Shown here in pieces: positions 1 to 7,391 of a stretch of DNA of 64,000 nucleotides. The position numbers and the translations under genes are program-made. Source of the stretch: Desulfoferrobacter suflitae (GTDB lineage: Bacteria > Desulfobacterota > Syntrophobacteria > Syntrophobacterales > Syntrophobacteraceae); contig NZ_JAIBKA010000011.1 of the NCBI RefSeq assembly GCF_022603395.1, positions 109,141 through 173,140 of the forward strand. Direction: 5' to 3'. A model generated the notes under the pieces. The model worked only from the letters and a program-made list of their open reading frames with translations, did not search any database and was not told the DNA's origin. Within the stretch, counting starts at the first letter, position 1. Each line of letters starts with the position of its first letter.

Positions 1-617
1 GCGGCAATCACAACGGTTGCCTCGTTCTCTCCGGCTGCCTGCAGCAGTTGCAGCATGACGCGGCAGCCACGCTCGTCCTGGTGGGCGGTCGGCTCGTCGG
101 CCAGGAGAAACAGCGGTTCCCCCATGAGCGCCCGGGCCATTGAAAGTCGCTGCTTCTGTCCACCCGATAGGGTGGCAACGTTTCGTCCGGCAAGTTGGGA
201 GAGTTCCAGTTGATCGAGCAGTGTCAGAGCGCGTTTCCGTACAGTGGCGCCGTCAAAGCCACGGGGAGCCAATGGCAGCATGATGTTTTCGAGGGCGGTG
301 AGGTCATAGAGAAAGTGGGGGTTCTGAAAAAGCATGCCCACTTTGCGACGCCACAGGTCCCGGTATGCGCTGATCCACCTGGAAACCGGCTGCCCGGCGG
401 CGTATACGGTGCCGGAGGATGGTCTGAGAAGGCCCGCCAAAATGTGTAGCAGGCTGCTCTTACCGGCTCCCGTAACCCCGGTTATGAGGGCTATGCATCC
501 GGCGTGAAAACGGGCGGAAACATTCTGCAGTACAGTCTGCGCATGGCTGCCCGCACCCTCATGGATCAGGGTGACGCCGCGGCACTCGAGTCCACGGTCG
601 ATGACGTTATCTTTCAT
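1..617 (-). CDS. ABC transporter ATP-binding protein (3' end outside window)
   Basis: ATPase of a LolD/MacB-type ABC system, expected to sit on the cytoplasmic face and power the permease encoded just upstream. Read on the minus strand from an ATG at 617. Walker A (GVTGAGKS) is at residues 47-54, the LSGGQ signature at 150-154, and Walker B followed by Glu (LLADE) at 171-175. About 205 codons are present and the frame is open to the window edge, so the last few residues are missing. The start overlaps the permease stop by 11 bases, indicating translational coupling. Together with the permease and the NosL-like gene this forms a small operon. The transported substrate cannot be read from the sequence; a link to copper or lipoprotein handling is inferred from the NosL neighbour. 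Confidence 0.9.
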   Translation of the reverse strand, partial: MKDNVIDRGLECRGVTLIHEGAGSHAQTVLQNVSARFHAGCIALITGVTGAGKSSLLHILAGLLRPSSGTVYAAGQPVSRWISAYRDLWRRKVGMLFQNPHFLYDLTALENIMLPLAPRGFDGATVRKRALTLLDQLELSQLAGRNVATLSGGQKQRLSMARALMGEPLFLLADEPTAHQDERGCRVMLQLLQAAGENEATVVIA

Positions 618-1764
618 GACCTTGAAGCAAATCCTGCGGATCAGCCGCTACGCCTTTGAGAGCCGGCCACAGGGTCGCTGTTAGGAACGGCAGAATGATG
701 ATAGCGCTGATCTGGACCAACACCCAAAAAGCCCCGGAAGCGTTGATATGCAAGGCGGCGGGGTGAGTCTGCCAGCCGCTCAAAAAAAAGCCGGCCCAGG
801 GGGATCCCGGCCAGAAAACCAGGAGGCAGGCAGAGAGCATACCGCAGGCCGCCGCAGCCATCGCCAGTAGTATGGCTCGATACATTTGCAGTCTGATCAG
901 GTCGGTGGAGGTCCAGCCCAATGCCTTCAGCAATCCGACTTCATACCTGCGGCCGAGGCGGTCCCTGATGGTTCCTGCAACGATCAACGCCAGTGCGGTC
1001 AATGCCGGTAACAGAATAAAACCCGTCATTCCGCCGAGCCGTGCCCACCCCGCCGAATAGCTGCCGATCGCCTCCCTACGAGTGGTTATTCGCACCGGCC
1101 ATGGAAATGCAGCGGCCAGATCAGGCACAATCGCCTGCTCCTCTTCTTCATGGAAGACCTCGATGGCGAGATCGCTGGCAAATCCATCTGGAACACCAAG
1201 CAATTTCCCGGCATCGGTCGCATCGAGCAGAACAATGTCGTGGGTTGCCACGCTCGTATGCGGTTCGAGTATCTGGATTATTTTAAAATTCAATGTTTCC
1301 TGACCGGTGAGGGTAATAACTGTCTGGTTCAGCTGTGAGAGTACCCCATGGCCTATCACCGCCTCCCCGGCAGCAGGCCGGCGCGAGAGCTGGTGGGCGA
1401 GCAGCAGGTCGCCTTCAAGCTGGTCCACCCCGAAGAGGGTGACCGGGCCTTCGGGACCGAGCACAGTTCCCCACAATCTGGTTCGGGCATGGACCACGCC
1501 GGGTACTGATTTGGCCAACTGCAGGGATTCCCGTTTCGGCAGGGGAACCCATCCGCCCCCGCTGATTCGCCTCACCACCAGCGACGGTCCCGCTTTCAGC
1601 AAGTCGGTTGCCTCATGGGACACAGCTTCAACCAGGAGCAATGCAGCCCCCATGATGGCAATGAGGGAGGTGAGCGACAGCACAAGCAGAAGCGCTTCGT
1701 ATGGGTGGCGCATCAGGTCCCTGGCGGCCCATATCCAGAGTGGGCTGATGATCGGATGCTTCAT
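607..1764 (-). CDS. ABC transporter permease, FtsX/MacB type
   Basis: Inner-membrane permease of 385 residues with the FtsX/MacB architecture: one N-terminal membrane helix (about residues 23-47), a periplasmic domain of roughly 200 residues, and three C-terminal helices (about 245-263, 295-318 and 346-370). Between the second and third helices lies the cytoplasmic segment with the conserved-looking GRRYEVGLLKALGW stretch, typical of the FtsX fold. It overlaps the upstream small membrane protein by 4 bases (ATGA) and the downstream ATPase by 11, so the three are one translational unit. MacB-type systems usually move lipoproteins or peptides from the periplasmic leaflet rather than importing solutes. 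The specific cargo is unknown. Confidence 0.88.
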   Translation of the reverse strand: MKHPIISPLWIWAARDLMRHPYEALLLVLSLTSLIAIMGAALLLVEAVSHEATDLLKAGPSLVVRRISGGGWVPLPKRESLQLAKSVPGVVHARTRLWGTVLGPEGPVTLFGVDQLEGDLLLAHQLSRRPAAGEAVIGHGVLSQLNQTVITLTGQETLNFKIIQILEPHTSVATHDIVLLDATDAGKLLGVPDGFASDLAIEVFHEEEEQAIVPDLAAAFPWPVRITTRREAIGSYSAGWARLGGMTGFILLPALTALALIVAGTIRDRLGRRYEVGLLKALGWTSTDLIRLQMYRAILLAMAAAACGMLSACLLVFWPGSPWAGFFLSGWQTHPAALHINASGAFWVLVQISAIIILPFLTATLWPALKGVAADPQDLLQGHER

Positions 1765-2072
1765 CGCAGCCCTTCACTCACAAGGGGTGCTCGTGGTTCA
1801 AAAAGAAGTGCGTGAGGATCTGGCGGCGGGTTGCCGAGCAGTGGGGAGAAGCACAGATCAACCGCGGGATGCAAAAATTCCGGATGGCGCAATGCGTGTC
1901 CGGCCGCTATGAAGGCAGGGCTGGTGAGGTTCAAGCTGCGGGCAAACAGCCTGATGCGCTGCTGAGGAGAGCCGGCAAAAGAGGCCAATAGAATCCCTGC
2001 CGCTGCAAGCACGAATAAGATCACAATGGCACGCACGATTCGGCTGGCGGCTGTCAGTTTGTCAGGTTGCAT
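1761..2072 (-). CDS. small membrane-anchored hypothetical protein
   Basis: A 103-residue protein with one hydrophobic segment near the N terminus (about residues 12-32) followed by a soluble Pro-rich tail. The frame extends upstream to 2138, but the ATG at 2072 is preferred because GAGGG lies just upstream and it leaves a 29-base gap to the NosL-like gene instead of an overlap. The 3' end overlaps the permease start by four bases. I do not recognise the family. Its position between a NosL-like protein and an ABC permease suggests a role in the same envelope process, with the tail in the periplasm. Confidence 0.6.
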   Translation of the reverse strand: MQPDKLTAASRIVRAIVILFVLAAAGILLASFAGSPQQRIRLFARSLNLTSPAFIAAGHALRHPEFLHPAVDLCFSPLLGNPPPDPHALLFEPRAPLVSEGLR

Positions 2073-2101
2073 CACGGTTCCCTCTTGCCAGGCGTTACCA
2101 C

Positions 2102-2695
2102 TCAGGGAGTTGCTCGCTTTCCGGTGAGTTGCTGCCACTTCTCATCGGTCATTTGCTGCAGGAGAAAGGTGGCCCTGCCGCCATGACGTCTCTTGAAGAC
2201 TTCGACCAGCTTTGCGTCTTTGAGCGGCACCATTGCCGGTCCCATGGGGCCGATCACATCTGAACCGGCAACCCAGGTGGCGGCGAGGGCATCGAATTGT
2301 TCCCCGCTGAAATAATCTCTGACCACAGCACGTTTGATATCCTCACGAGGAGCCGCGAGAAATGTATCCGGATGGAGCCAGGCGCGAATCATGCACCCGC
2401 TGCCGCAGAAGTAGTAAGTGCGCCCATCAGTAAGCTGCAGGGCGCTTGAAAAGTTGGGATAATTGGCTACCTTCATGGCGCATACGGGGCACCTGTCGGC
2501 ATCGTTGATCTGCATGCAGCCGGTCGCGTCCAGGCCTTGCACGCCAGGCTGAGGACCGCTGGAGCGTTCCCGGGAGGCATCGGGTTGCCCGGCCAAAACC
2601 GGCGGCACTTTTGCAATCCCGCTCAGGAAAAGGGCTGCCGACCACAGGATGAGCCAGATAAGGACTAAAACCTTTGCGGAAGAATGATCGATCAT
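2102..2695 (-). CDS. NosL-like membrane-anchored metal-binding protein
   Basis: A 197-residue protein with an N-terminal signal anchor (residues 8-27). The CPVCAMKV motif at 69-76 has the C-x2-C-x-M pattern used by NosL proteins to bind Cu(I), and a second pair is in YYFCGSGC (C97, C101). NosL proteins are periplasmic copper chaperones, best known for nitrous oxide reductase, but they also occur in sulfate reducers without nosZ. No nosZ or nosD is in the window. First gene of the operon with the small membrane protein and the ABC transporter, and divergent from a SafE/UreH-type protein of a family linked to copper-enzyme assembly, so copper trafficking is the likely theme (inference). GAGG lies nine bases upstream of the ATG. 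Confidence 0.75.
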   Translation of the reverse strand: MIDHSSAKVLVLIWLILWSAALFLSGIAKVPPVLAGQPDASRERSSGPQPGVQGLDATGCMQINDADRCPVCAMKVANYPNFSSALQLTDGRTYYFCGSGCMIRAWLHPDTFLAAPREDIKRAVVRDYFSGEQFDALAATWVAGSDVIGPMGPAMVPLKDAKLVEVFKRRHGGRATFLLQQMTDEKWQQLTGKRATP

Positions 2696-2824
2696 TTGCG
2701 CCTACCTCGGCATGGAGCTGATTTGCTGAGCTACGAAACCCAGCAAAATAGGCGTTGGGTTTCGTCACGCGCAACGCGTGGTTCAGCCCAACTTTCTATA
2801 CCAAAAACATTATCTTTAAAACTT

Positions 2825-2854
2825 ATAATATATAGGAACGATTACTCATGGCAA
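2825..2854 (-). promoter_or_regulatory. possible sigma-70 promoter of the NosL operon
   Basis: On the minus strand TTGCCA and TATTAT are separated by 18 bases in an AT-rich patch of the 220-base divergent region. The fit to consensus is moderate and no other support exists. Confidence 0.3.
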
Positions 2855-2886
2855 CGGTCAAAAGGATAGTCTCCCTGGAGGAAACG

Positions 2887-2919
2887 ATGCTGGCGCGATG
2901 GTTGAGTAAGAACCCATGA
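2887..2919 (+). CDS. possible 10-residue leader peptide ORF upstream of the SafE-type gene
   Basis: An ATG with a strong GGAGG ribosome-binding site (ending five bases upstream) opens a 10-codon frame reading MLARWLSKNP. Its TGA overlaps the ATG of the next gene (ATGA, 2916-2919). The next gene has no comparable ribosome-binding site of its own, so the mini-ORF may deliver ribosomes by termination-reinitiation. Seen in sequence; its function is inference. Confidence 0.4.
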   Translation: MLARWLSKNP

Positions 2920-3611
2920 TGAGCACTGCCGATATGTTTTCCATGCTGGCTCTCGGGCTGCTCGGTACCGGTCACTGCATCGGTATGTGCGGGCCTCTTG
3001 TGATCGCGTTCCCGGCACGCTGCGGCGGGTTTGCCGCGCATTTTCTCTATCATCTGGGCCGCCTGACAACCTATGTTGTGATGGGTGGGATCCTCGGAGC
3101 ACTGGGAGCCGGGTTCAGGATGATAGCGGCAGGGTCCGGCTACCTGGCCTGGATGGCTGCACTTCAGGTCGGCTTTTCGGTGGTGGCTGCCGTCTTCCTG
3201 CTGACCTTCGGGCTCATGCAGATAGATGTCCTGCATGAACCGGCCTGGCTGTCCCTGGCCACGCCCGTAAGGATACCGGGTTTTACCGCCGCCCTGAGAG
3301 CAGCCCAAAGAGCGAACAGTCGCTTTGCGCTGTATGTCGTTGGGCTGATGCTGGGACTGCTGCCGTGCGGGTTGTCCTATGCGGCGTTTGCCCGTGTGTT
3401 GCCGTTGGCGGATCCGGCCGGCGCGGGCTTTTTGTGCCTCGCATTCGGCCTTGGTACCGTCCCCGGGTTGGCCCTGGTAGGAACGGTTGCCTCCAAAATG
3501 ACCCGGCGTTACAGAATCTACTCGGAATTCCTCTCGGGCCTGCTCATGATCGGCATGGCACTGTCACTGTTTGCCGACGCCATTCAGGCGCTGATCGGCC
3601 GGTCCGGGTGA
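2916..3611 (+). CDS. SafE/UreH-type membrane protein (sulfite exporter TauE/SafE family)
   Basis: An integral membrane protein of 231 residues with about six helices. The N-terminal repeat carries the family hallmark GTGHCIGMCGP (residues 17-27) and the second repeat carries LPCG. Members of this UreH-type family are associated with metal or thiol transport and cytochrome oxidase assembly in many proteobacteria. Here the Cys/Met-rich motif and the divergent NosL-like gene suggest copper or thiol movement across the inner membrane (inference). ATGs at 2916 and 2919 are both possible; 2916 overlaps the stop of a short leader ORF. The 3' end overlaps the 3' end of the opposing HoxU-like gene by 48 bases, an unusual convergent overlap. 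Confidence 0.75.
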   Translation: MMSTADMFSMLALGLLGTGHCIGMCGPLVIAFPARCGGFAAHFLYHLGRLTTYVVMGGILGALGAGFRMIAAGSGYLAWMAALQVGFSVVAAVFLLTFGLMQIDVLHEPAWLSLATPVRIPGFTAALRAAQRANSRFALYVVGLMLGLLPCGLSYAAFARVLPLADPAGAGFLCLAFGLGTVPGLALVGTVASKMTRRYRIYSEFLSGLLMIGMALSLFADAIQALIGRSG

Positions 3612-4265
3612 ATGAGATGACGCTGCCTCTGGCTTTTTAGGATAGATTGCGCTTACCGGGCAAATGGCGCTGCAGGCGAGGCAGTCAAGGCAGGGAAGCT
3701 CAGAGGGCGGCGTGCTTCCCATGAAGCCGATCACCGTCTCGAAGCCCCTGCGGGCAAAGGTGAGAACGGGATGCGCCTGTTGCCGGGTGCAAACATAGAT
3801 GCACTTGCCGCATAAAACGCATTTGCCGGGATCATATTCGAGCACGGGGTGGTTCAACTGGTAGTCTGTTTCATCAAGCAGATGGTCCAGATGTTTCACC
3901 TTCAAAGGCACCTTGAGAAACTTTGCCATCTGCTGCAATGCGCAGCGCTTGTTGGAGGCACAGTTGCGGCAGTCCACCCGATGGGCGGAAAGCAGCAGTT
4001 GCAGGGCGGATCGTTGCAGCTGTCTGACGGCTTGGCTCTGCGTGGTGACAACCATGCCGTCGCGAGGTGCTATGCGGCATGAGGCAACGGTTCCGTTGAC
4101 CCCTTCAATTTCCACCAGGCAGAGTCTGCAGGATGCCGGAGGATCTTCCATACCCTCCATGTGGCAAAGGTGCGGAACGTAGACGTCGTTTTCGAGGCAA
4201 ACCTGGAGCAGGTTTTTTCCCGGTTGAGCCACTATTTTAGTTCCATCTATGGTCAATTGAATCAT
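3564..4265 (-). CDS. HoxU-like iron-sulfur subunit (NuoG N-terminal type) of an NADH-linked module
   Basis: An electron-transfer subunit of about 233 residues. Ligands visible from Met at 4265: a plant-type [2Fe-2S] set (C34, C46, C49, C63), the NuoG-type His-Cys3 cluster (H95, C99, C102, C108), and two ferredoxin-type [4Fe-4S] sets (C149/152/155/159 and C192/195/198/202). This is the HoxU/NuoG N-terminal layout at the length of HoxU and without the large molybdopterin-like domain. It would pass electrons between the flavin subunit NuoF and a partner enzyme not encoded here. The frame is open to 4310, but the ATG at 4265 fits the family start; its GAGGG is close. It follows nuoF-like by 62 bases as the last gene of the operon. 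Confidence 0.85.
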   Translation of the reverse strand: MIQLTIDGTKIVAQPGKNLLQVCLENDVYVPHLCHMEGMEDPPASCRLCLVEIEGVNGTVASCRIAPRDGMVVTTQSQAVRQLQRSALQLLLSAHRVDCRNCASNKRCALQQMAKFLKVPLKVKHLDHLLDETDYQLNHPVLEYDPGKCVLCGKCIYVCTRQQAHPVLTFARRGFETVIGFMGSTPPSELPCLDCLACSAICPVSAIYPKKPEAASSHSPGPADQRLNGVGKQ

Positions 4266-4327
4266 GCCCTCATTCCTATGGACAGACAAAATCAAACAGC
4301 CAGATCTCATTGGGGGAACCAGTCCAC

Positions 4328-6253
4328 TCAGCTTTCCGGACGTTCCACGATTGGCGCCAACTCAGCGGGGGACACCTTTTTGACCGCATCATATTCGGGC
4401 GGGCAGCTCACCATGCACTCTCCACATTTGACGCATAAGCTCTGATCAATCGCCTTCTTGCGCCCCTTTGCAGTGAAGATGGCCTCTACCGGACAGCAGC
4501 CGACACAGACTTCGCAGCCGCGTGCACACTTGTCCGGGTCGATATAGAAGGCGGTCAGCGTCCGACACATCATGGCGGGACAACGTTTTTCGCTAATATG
4601 GGCCTGGTACTCTGATCTAAAGTAATTCAGTGAAGTGAGAACCGGATTTGGAGCTGTCTTGCCGAGTCCGCACAGCGATCCCCGTTGGATGTCGCGTGCC
4701 AGACTGTCGAGCACATCGAGATCCGATTCCTTGCCCTGGCCCTTAGTGATTCGATCCAGAATGTTCAGGAGATGACGTGTGCCTAAGCGGCAGAAGGTGC
4801 ACTTGCCGCACGATTCGTTCTGGGTAAACTCGAGAAAATATCTGGCCACATTGACCATGCAGCTCTCTTCATCCATCACCACCATACCGCCTGAGCCCAT
4901 CATGGCGCCGGCCTGGGTGAGGGAGTCAAAATCAACCGGGGTGTCAAGAAAACTTTCGGGCAGGCATCCTCCAGAGGGGCCGCCGATCTGCACGGCCTTG
5001 AACTGTTTTTGTTTGGGTACCCCTCCGCAGATGTTAAAAATGAGCGTACCGAGTGTCGTCCCCATGGGGATTTCCACCAGCCCCGGATGAATCACCTTTC
5101 CCACTACCGAGAAGATTGCTGTGCCCGGGCTGGTTTGGGCGCCGACGGAACGGAACCATTGGGATCCGTGTTCAATGATGGTGGGAATTGTGGAGAGGGT
5201 CTTGACGTTATTGATCACGGTGGGCTGGTCCCAGAGACCGTGCTGTACCGGGTAGGGAGGACGGTGTTGGGGCATTCCCCGTTTCCCTTCAACGGATTGG
5301 ATAAGTGCGGTTTCTTCGCCGCACACAAAAGCCCCGGATCCCTGGAAAACGGTCACCTCCAGGTCAAACGATGTCCCCAGGATGCTCCGCCCCAAAAGAT
5401 TGGCGTCTCGCGCCTGGTCAATGGCGGTTGTGATGGTTTCGACTGCGAGCGGGTATTCCGCCCTGACGTAAACAACTGCTTTTGCAGCGCCCACGCAGTA
5501 AGCGCAGATCGCCAGGCCCTCAAGCAACTGGTGCGGGTCACTCTCCAAAAGAGTCCGGTCCATGTAGGCTCCGGGATCGCCCTCGTCGGCATTGCAGATC
5601 ACCGTCTTCTCAGTGCCTGGATCGGCCTTTGCCAGTTCCCATTTGCGGCCGGTGGGGAACCCGGCTCCTCCCCGTCCTCTGAGGCCCGCTTCGGCAACCA
5701 TGCGGATGATTTCCTCGGGCGGCAGGCTGAGAGCCCGTGCCAGGCTTGCATAACCTCCCTTGACCAGGTACTGATTGATATCGGTTGGATCAATAACCCC
5801 GCAGTGCCGCATAACAATTCTCTGTTCCAGGTTGAATCGGGGGAAGTCGGCAACTGTCGGAATCAGATCGTTTTCTTCCATGGCCGCCAGAACATATTCA
5901 AACAGCGGGTCCCCTTCGACCAGGAACGATTTAACCAGAACCTTGGCTTTACCAGGCGTCACCTGGTGGTAAGCGATGGCGGGAAAGCCCGGGTTCTCGA
6001 TGACCACAAGCGGTTCGGCATAGCAATGGCCGAGGCATCCTACCGGGATGATATCCGCCTCGATGTGCTGTTCGGCCAGAACCTCTTCAAAGGCGGCCTT
6101 GGTTTCAGCGGCTCCTGCAGCCAGGCCACAGGTAGCCATGCCTATGTAAATGCGGGGAATGGTGTCGCGCTGCTCCGGCGCCGCACACTCCCCGGCTTTT
6201 TCCAGCAGCGCTGCAAAACGTTCCTGGGGCGACTTTTCAAGATGCAGATTCAC
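4328..6253 (-). CDS. nuoF: NuoF-like NADH-binding flavoprotein with extra ferredoxin domains
   Basis: A 641-residue flavoprotein of the NuoF/HndC type. Domains in order: thioredoxin-like [2Fe-2S] domain (C42, C73, C77 visible), the FMN/NADH domain with GLRGRGGAGFPTGRKW near residues 190-205 and DEGDPGAYMDRTLLE, an SLBB region, the N3-type [4Fe-4S] site (CGKCTFCRLGT), and a C-terminal pair of [4Fe-4S] ferredoxin motifs. This long form is typical of electron-bifurcating or NAD-linked [FeFe]-hydrogenases and formate dehydrogenases. No hydrogenase or formate dehydrogenase catalytic gene is adjacent, so the partner must be encoded elsewhere or be one of the soluble Hdr-type modules (inference). 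It overlaps the NuoE-like gene by 17 bases. Confidence 0.92.
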   Translation of the reverse strand: MNLHLEKSPQERFAALLEKAGECAAPEQRDTIPRIYIGMATCGLAAGAAETKAAFEEVLAEQHIEADIIPVGCLGHCYAEPLVVIENPGFPAIAYHQVTPGKAKVLVKSFLVEGDPLFEYVLAAMEENDLIPTVADFPRFNLEQRIVMRHCGVIDPTDINQYLVKGGYASLARALSLPPEEIIRMVAEAGLRGRGGAGFPTGRKWELAKADPGTEKTVICNADEGDPGAYMDRTLLESDPHQLLEGLAICAYCVGAAKAVVYVRAEYPLAVETITTAIDQARDANLLGRSILGTSFDLEVTVFQGSGAFVCGEETALIQSVEGKRGMPQHRPPYPVQHGLWDQPTVINNVKTLSTIPTIIEHGSQWFRSVGAQTSPGTAIFSVVGKVIHPGLVEIPMGTTLGTLIFNICGGVPKQKQFKAVQIGGPSGGCLPESFLDTPVDFDSLTQAGAMMGSGGMVVMDEESCMVNVARYFLEFTQNESCGKCTFCRLGTRHLLNILDRITKGQGKESDLDVLDSLARDIQRGSLCGLGKTAPNPVLTSLNYFRSEYQAHISEKRCPAMMCRTLTAFYIDPDKCARGCEVCVGCCPVEAIFTAKGRKKAIDQSLCVKCGECMVSCPPEYDAVKKVSPAELAPIVERPES

Positions 6254-6788
6254 TGTCTTGTGCTTCCTTATCTCGTTGGTCTCTCTCTAGCTCAAAGTTG
6301 AAAAGAATCCCCTCCACTCGACTCGGCGCAATATGCGCCTCAACCACTTCGTCCACGACGGCGACAGGAGCGAGCGCGCAACAGCCCACACAGGCGACTC
6401 GCTCGATGCTGAACTCCCGATCGGCAGTCGTCTCACCGTCTTTGATGCCCAGTTTGCGCTCGAAGTTTTCCAGGATGATGTCGCCTCCCACCACGTGGCA
6501 GGCGGTGCCGAGGCATACCTTGATCCGGTGTTTCCCCGGCGGGTGAAAACGGAATTGGTTGTAGAAGCTGGCAACCCCATAAACTTCGCTCGGTGAGATG
6601 TCCAGATGCCCGGCCACCATCTCCATGGCGCTTGCCGACAGGTAGCCGTGGTCCTTTTGAATCGCCTGCAGCATGGGGATGAGATTGTTTCTGTGGCTGT
6701 CATAAACGGAGATGCTTGAGGCCAGCTCCTCAAGCATCGCTTCCTCTTCTGCAATCCATGGATCAGCTCTTGAGTGATTCATATTCAT
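6237..6788 (-). CDS. nuoE: NuoE-like [2Fe-2S] thioredoxin-fold subunit
   Basis: A 183-residue NuoE/HndA-type subunit. The [2Fe-2S] ligands are C92 and C97 (CLGTAC) and C133 and C137 (CVGCC), the standard family spacing, after an N-terminal helical bundle. It works with the NuoF-like flavoprotein to exchange electrons with NADH. A GAGGAGG ribosome-binding site precedes the ATG at 6788. It is the second gene of a four-gene unit that begins with a short Cys-containing ORF and is preceded by a good sigma-54 promoter. The 3' end overlaps nuoF-like by 17 bases. Confidence 0.92.
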   Translation of the reverse strand: MNMNHSRADPWIAEEEAMLEELASSISVYDSHRNNLIPMLQAIQKDHGYLSASAMEMVAGHLDISPSEVYGVASFYNQFRFHPPGKHRIKVCLGTACHVVGGDIILENFERKLGIKDGETTADREFSIERVACVGCCALAPVAVVDEVVEAHIAPSRVEGILFNFELERDQRDKEAQDSESAS

Positions 6789-6803
6789 GGGTTTTCCTCC
6801 TCG

Positions 6804-6929
6804 TTAGGTTCCAGTTGCTGCACAAGATGACGGAGCCGCTGTGTTCGACATGGAGGCTTTCCCTTCGAAAGCAACCGCATCAGCATTACCGCAGTGGGCG
6901 CACGCCCATTTTTCCTGTTTCCCGCTCAT
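6804..6929 (-). CDS. 41-residue Cys/His protein, first gene of the NADH-module operon
   Basis: A short gene: ATG at 6929 preceded by a near-perfect ribosome-binding site (AAAGGAGG, six bases upstream) and closed by TAA at 6804-6806. The product begins MSGKQEKWACAHCGN, with a C-x2-C pair at residues 10 and 13 and one more Cys near the C terminus, resembling half a zinc ribbon or rubredoxin-like knuckle. It lies about 20 bases downstream of the predicted start of a sigma-54 transcript and 15 bases upstream of nuoE. I do not recognise a family. It could be a small metal-binding partner of the complex or a leader ORF. The ribosome-binding site and spacing argue that it is translated. Confidence 0.6.
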   Translation of the reverse strand: MSGKQEKWACAHCGNADAVAFEGKASMSNTAAPSSCAATGT

Positions 6930-6958
6930 TGCAATCCTCCTTTTCGCCCCTCATACGA

Positions 6959-6975
6959 GAGCAAAACTCATGCCG
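6959..6975 (-). promoter_or_regulatory. sigma-54 (-24/-12) promoter of the NuoE/F/HoxU operon
   Basis: Minus-strand CGGCATGAGTTTTGCTC matches the -24 GG and -12 GC elements at exactly ten bases apart, with GGCATG and TTGCT close to consensus. The predicted start lies about 20 bases before the small ORF at 6929. Confidence 0.65.
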
Positions 6976-7204
6976 CATAGGCGGTGCTGGTGGGTTGCCC
7001 TTGCTGCTACAATAATGAAGCAATTCATCCCTTGTCAGCGATTGGGCGGAACATTATGCATCCTGCAGATTACCCCATGGAACAGTTTGATTCCAAATTG
7101 CCCGGATGGGACTGATTATCCGATGTTCCGGCGGCAGAAGAGATGTCGCATGCCGGGCAGGGAAAACTGCCCGAAGAGCAGATGGACGAACCCTTCACAA
7201 TTAG

Positions 7205-7222
7205 ATTTTATTAACGTAAAAT
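7205..7222. promoter_or_regulatory. AT-rich dyad, candidate activator site
   Basis: ATTTTA and TAAAAT arms separated by six bases, about 70-85 bases upstream of the rightward sigma-54 promoter. This is a usual place for an enhancer-binding protein site. The bound factor is unknown. Confidence 0.35.
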
Positions 7223-7289
7223 CCATTACTTGCATGGTAAGCGCGGGGTGATGGATGATTTCTCGGCGGAATATACGGTGATTGACCGC

Positions 7290-7305
7290 TGGCATGTATC
7301 TTGCC
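7290..7305 (+). promoter_or_regulatory. sigma-54 (-24/-12) promoter of the NifX-type gene
   Basis: TGGCATGTATCTTGCC has GG and GC exactly ten bases apart and is near consensus (TGGCA-x-G, N4, TTGC). It lies about 85 bases upstream of the ATG at 7392. Confidence 0.7.
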
Positions 7306-7391
7306 TTTTCTCGTCAGTGTAAAACGAATGTAATTCGCTATCAATGTCGAGCGGAGTCTGTTGAATTTACACCATTGAAAGAGGGAACAGC

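Noticed and set aside
5009..6301. 430-codon plus-strand frame inside nuoF
   Set aside because: Shadow of a clear NuoF-like protein on the other strand; no family match and no ribosome-binding site.
6841..7251. 136-codon plus-strand frame in the divergent promoter region
   Set aside because: It crosses one sigma-54 promoter and the opposite small gene; no ribosome-binding site and no family pattern.
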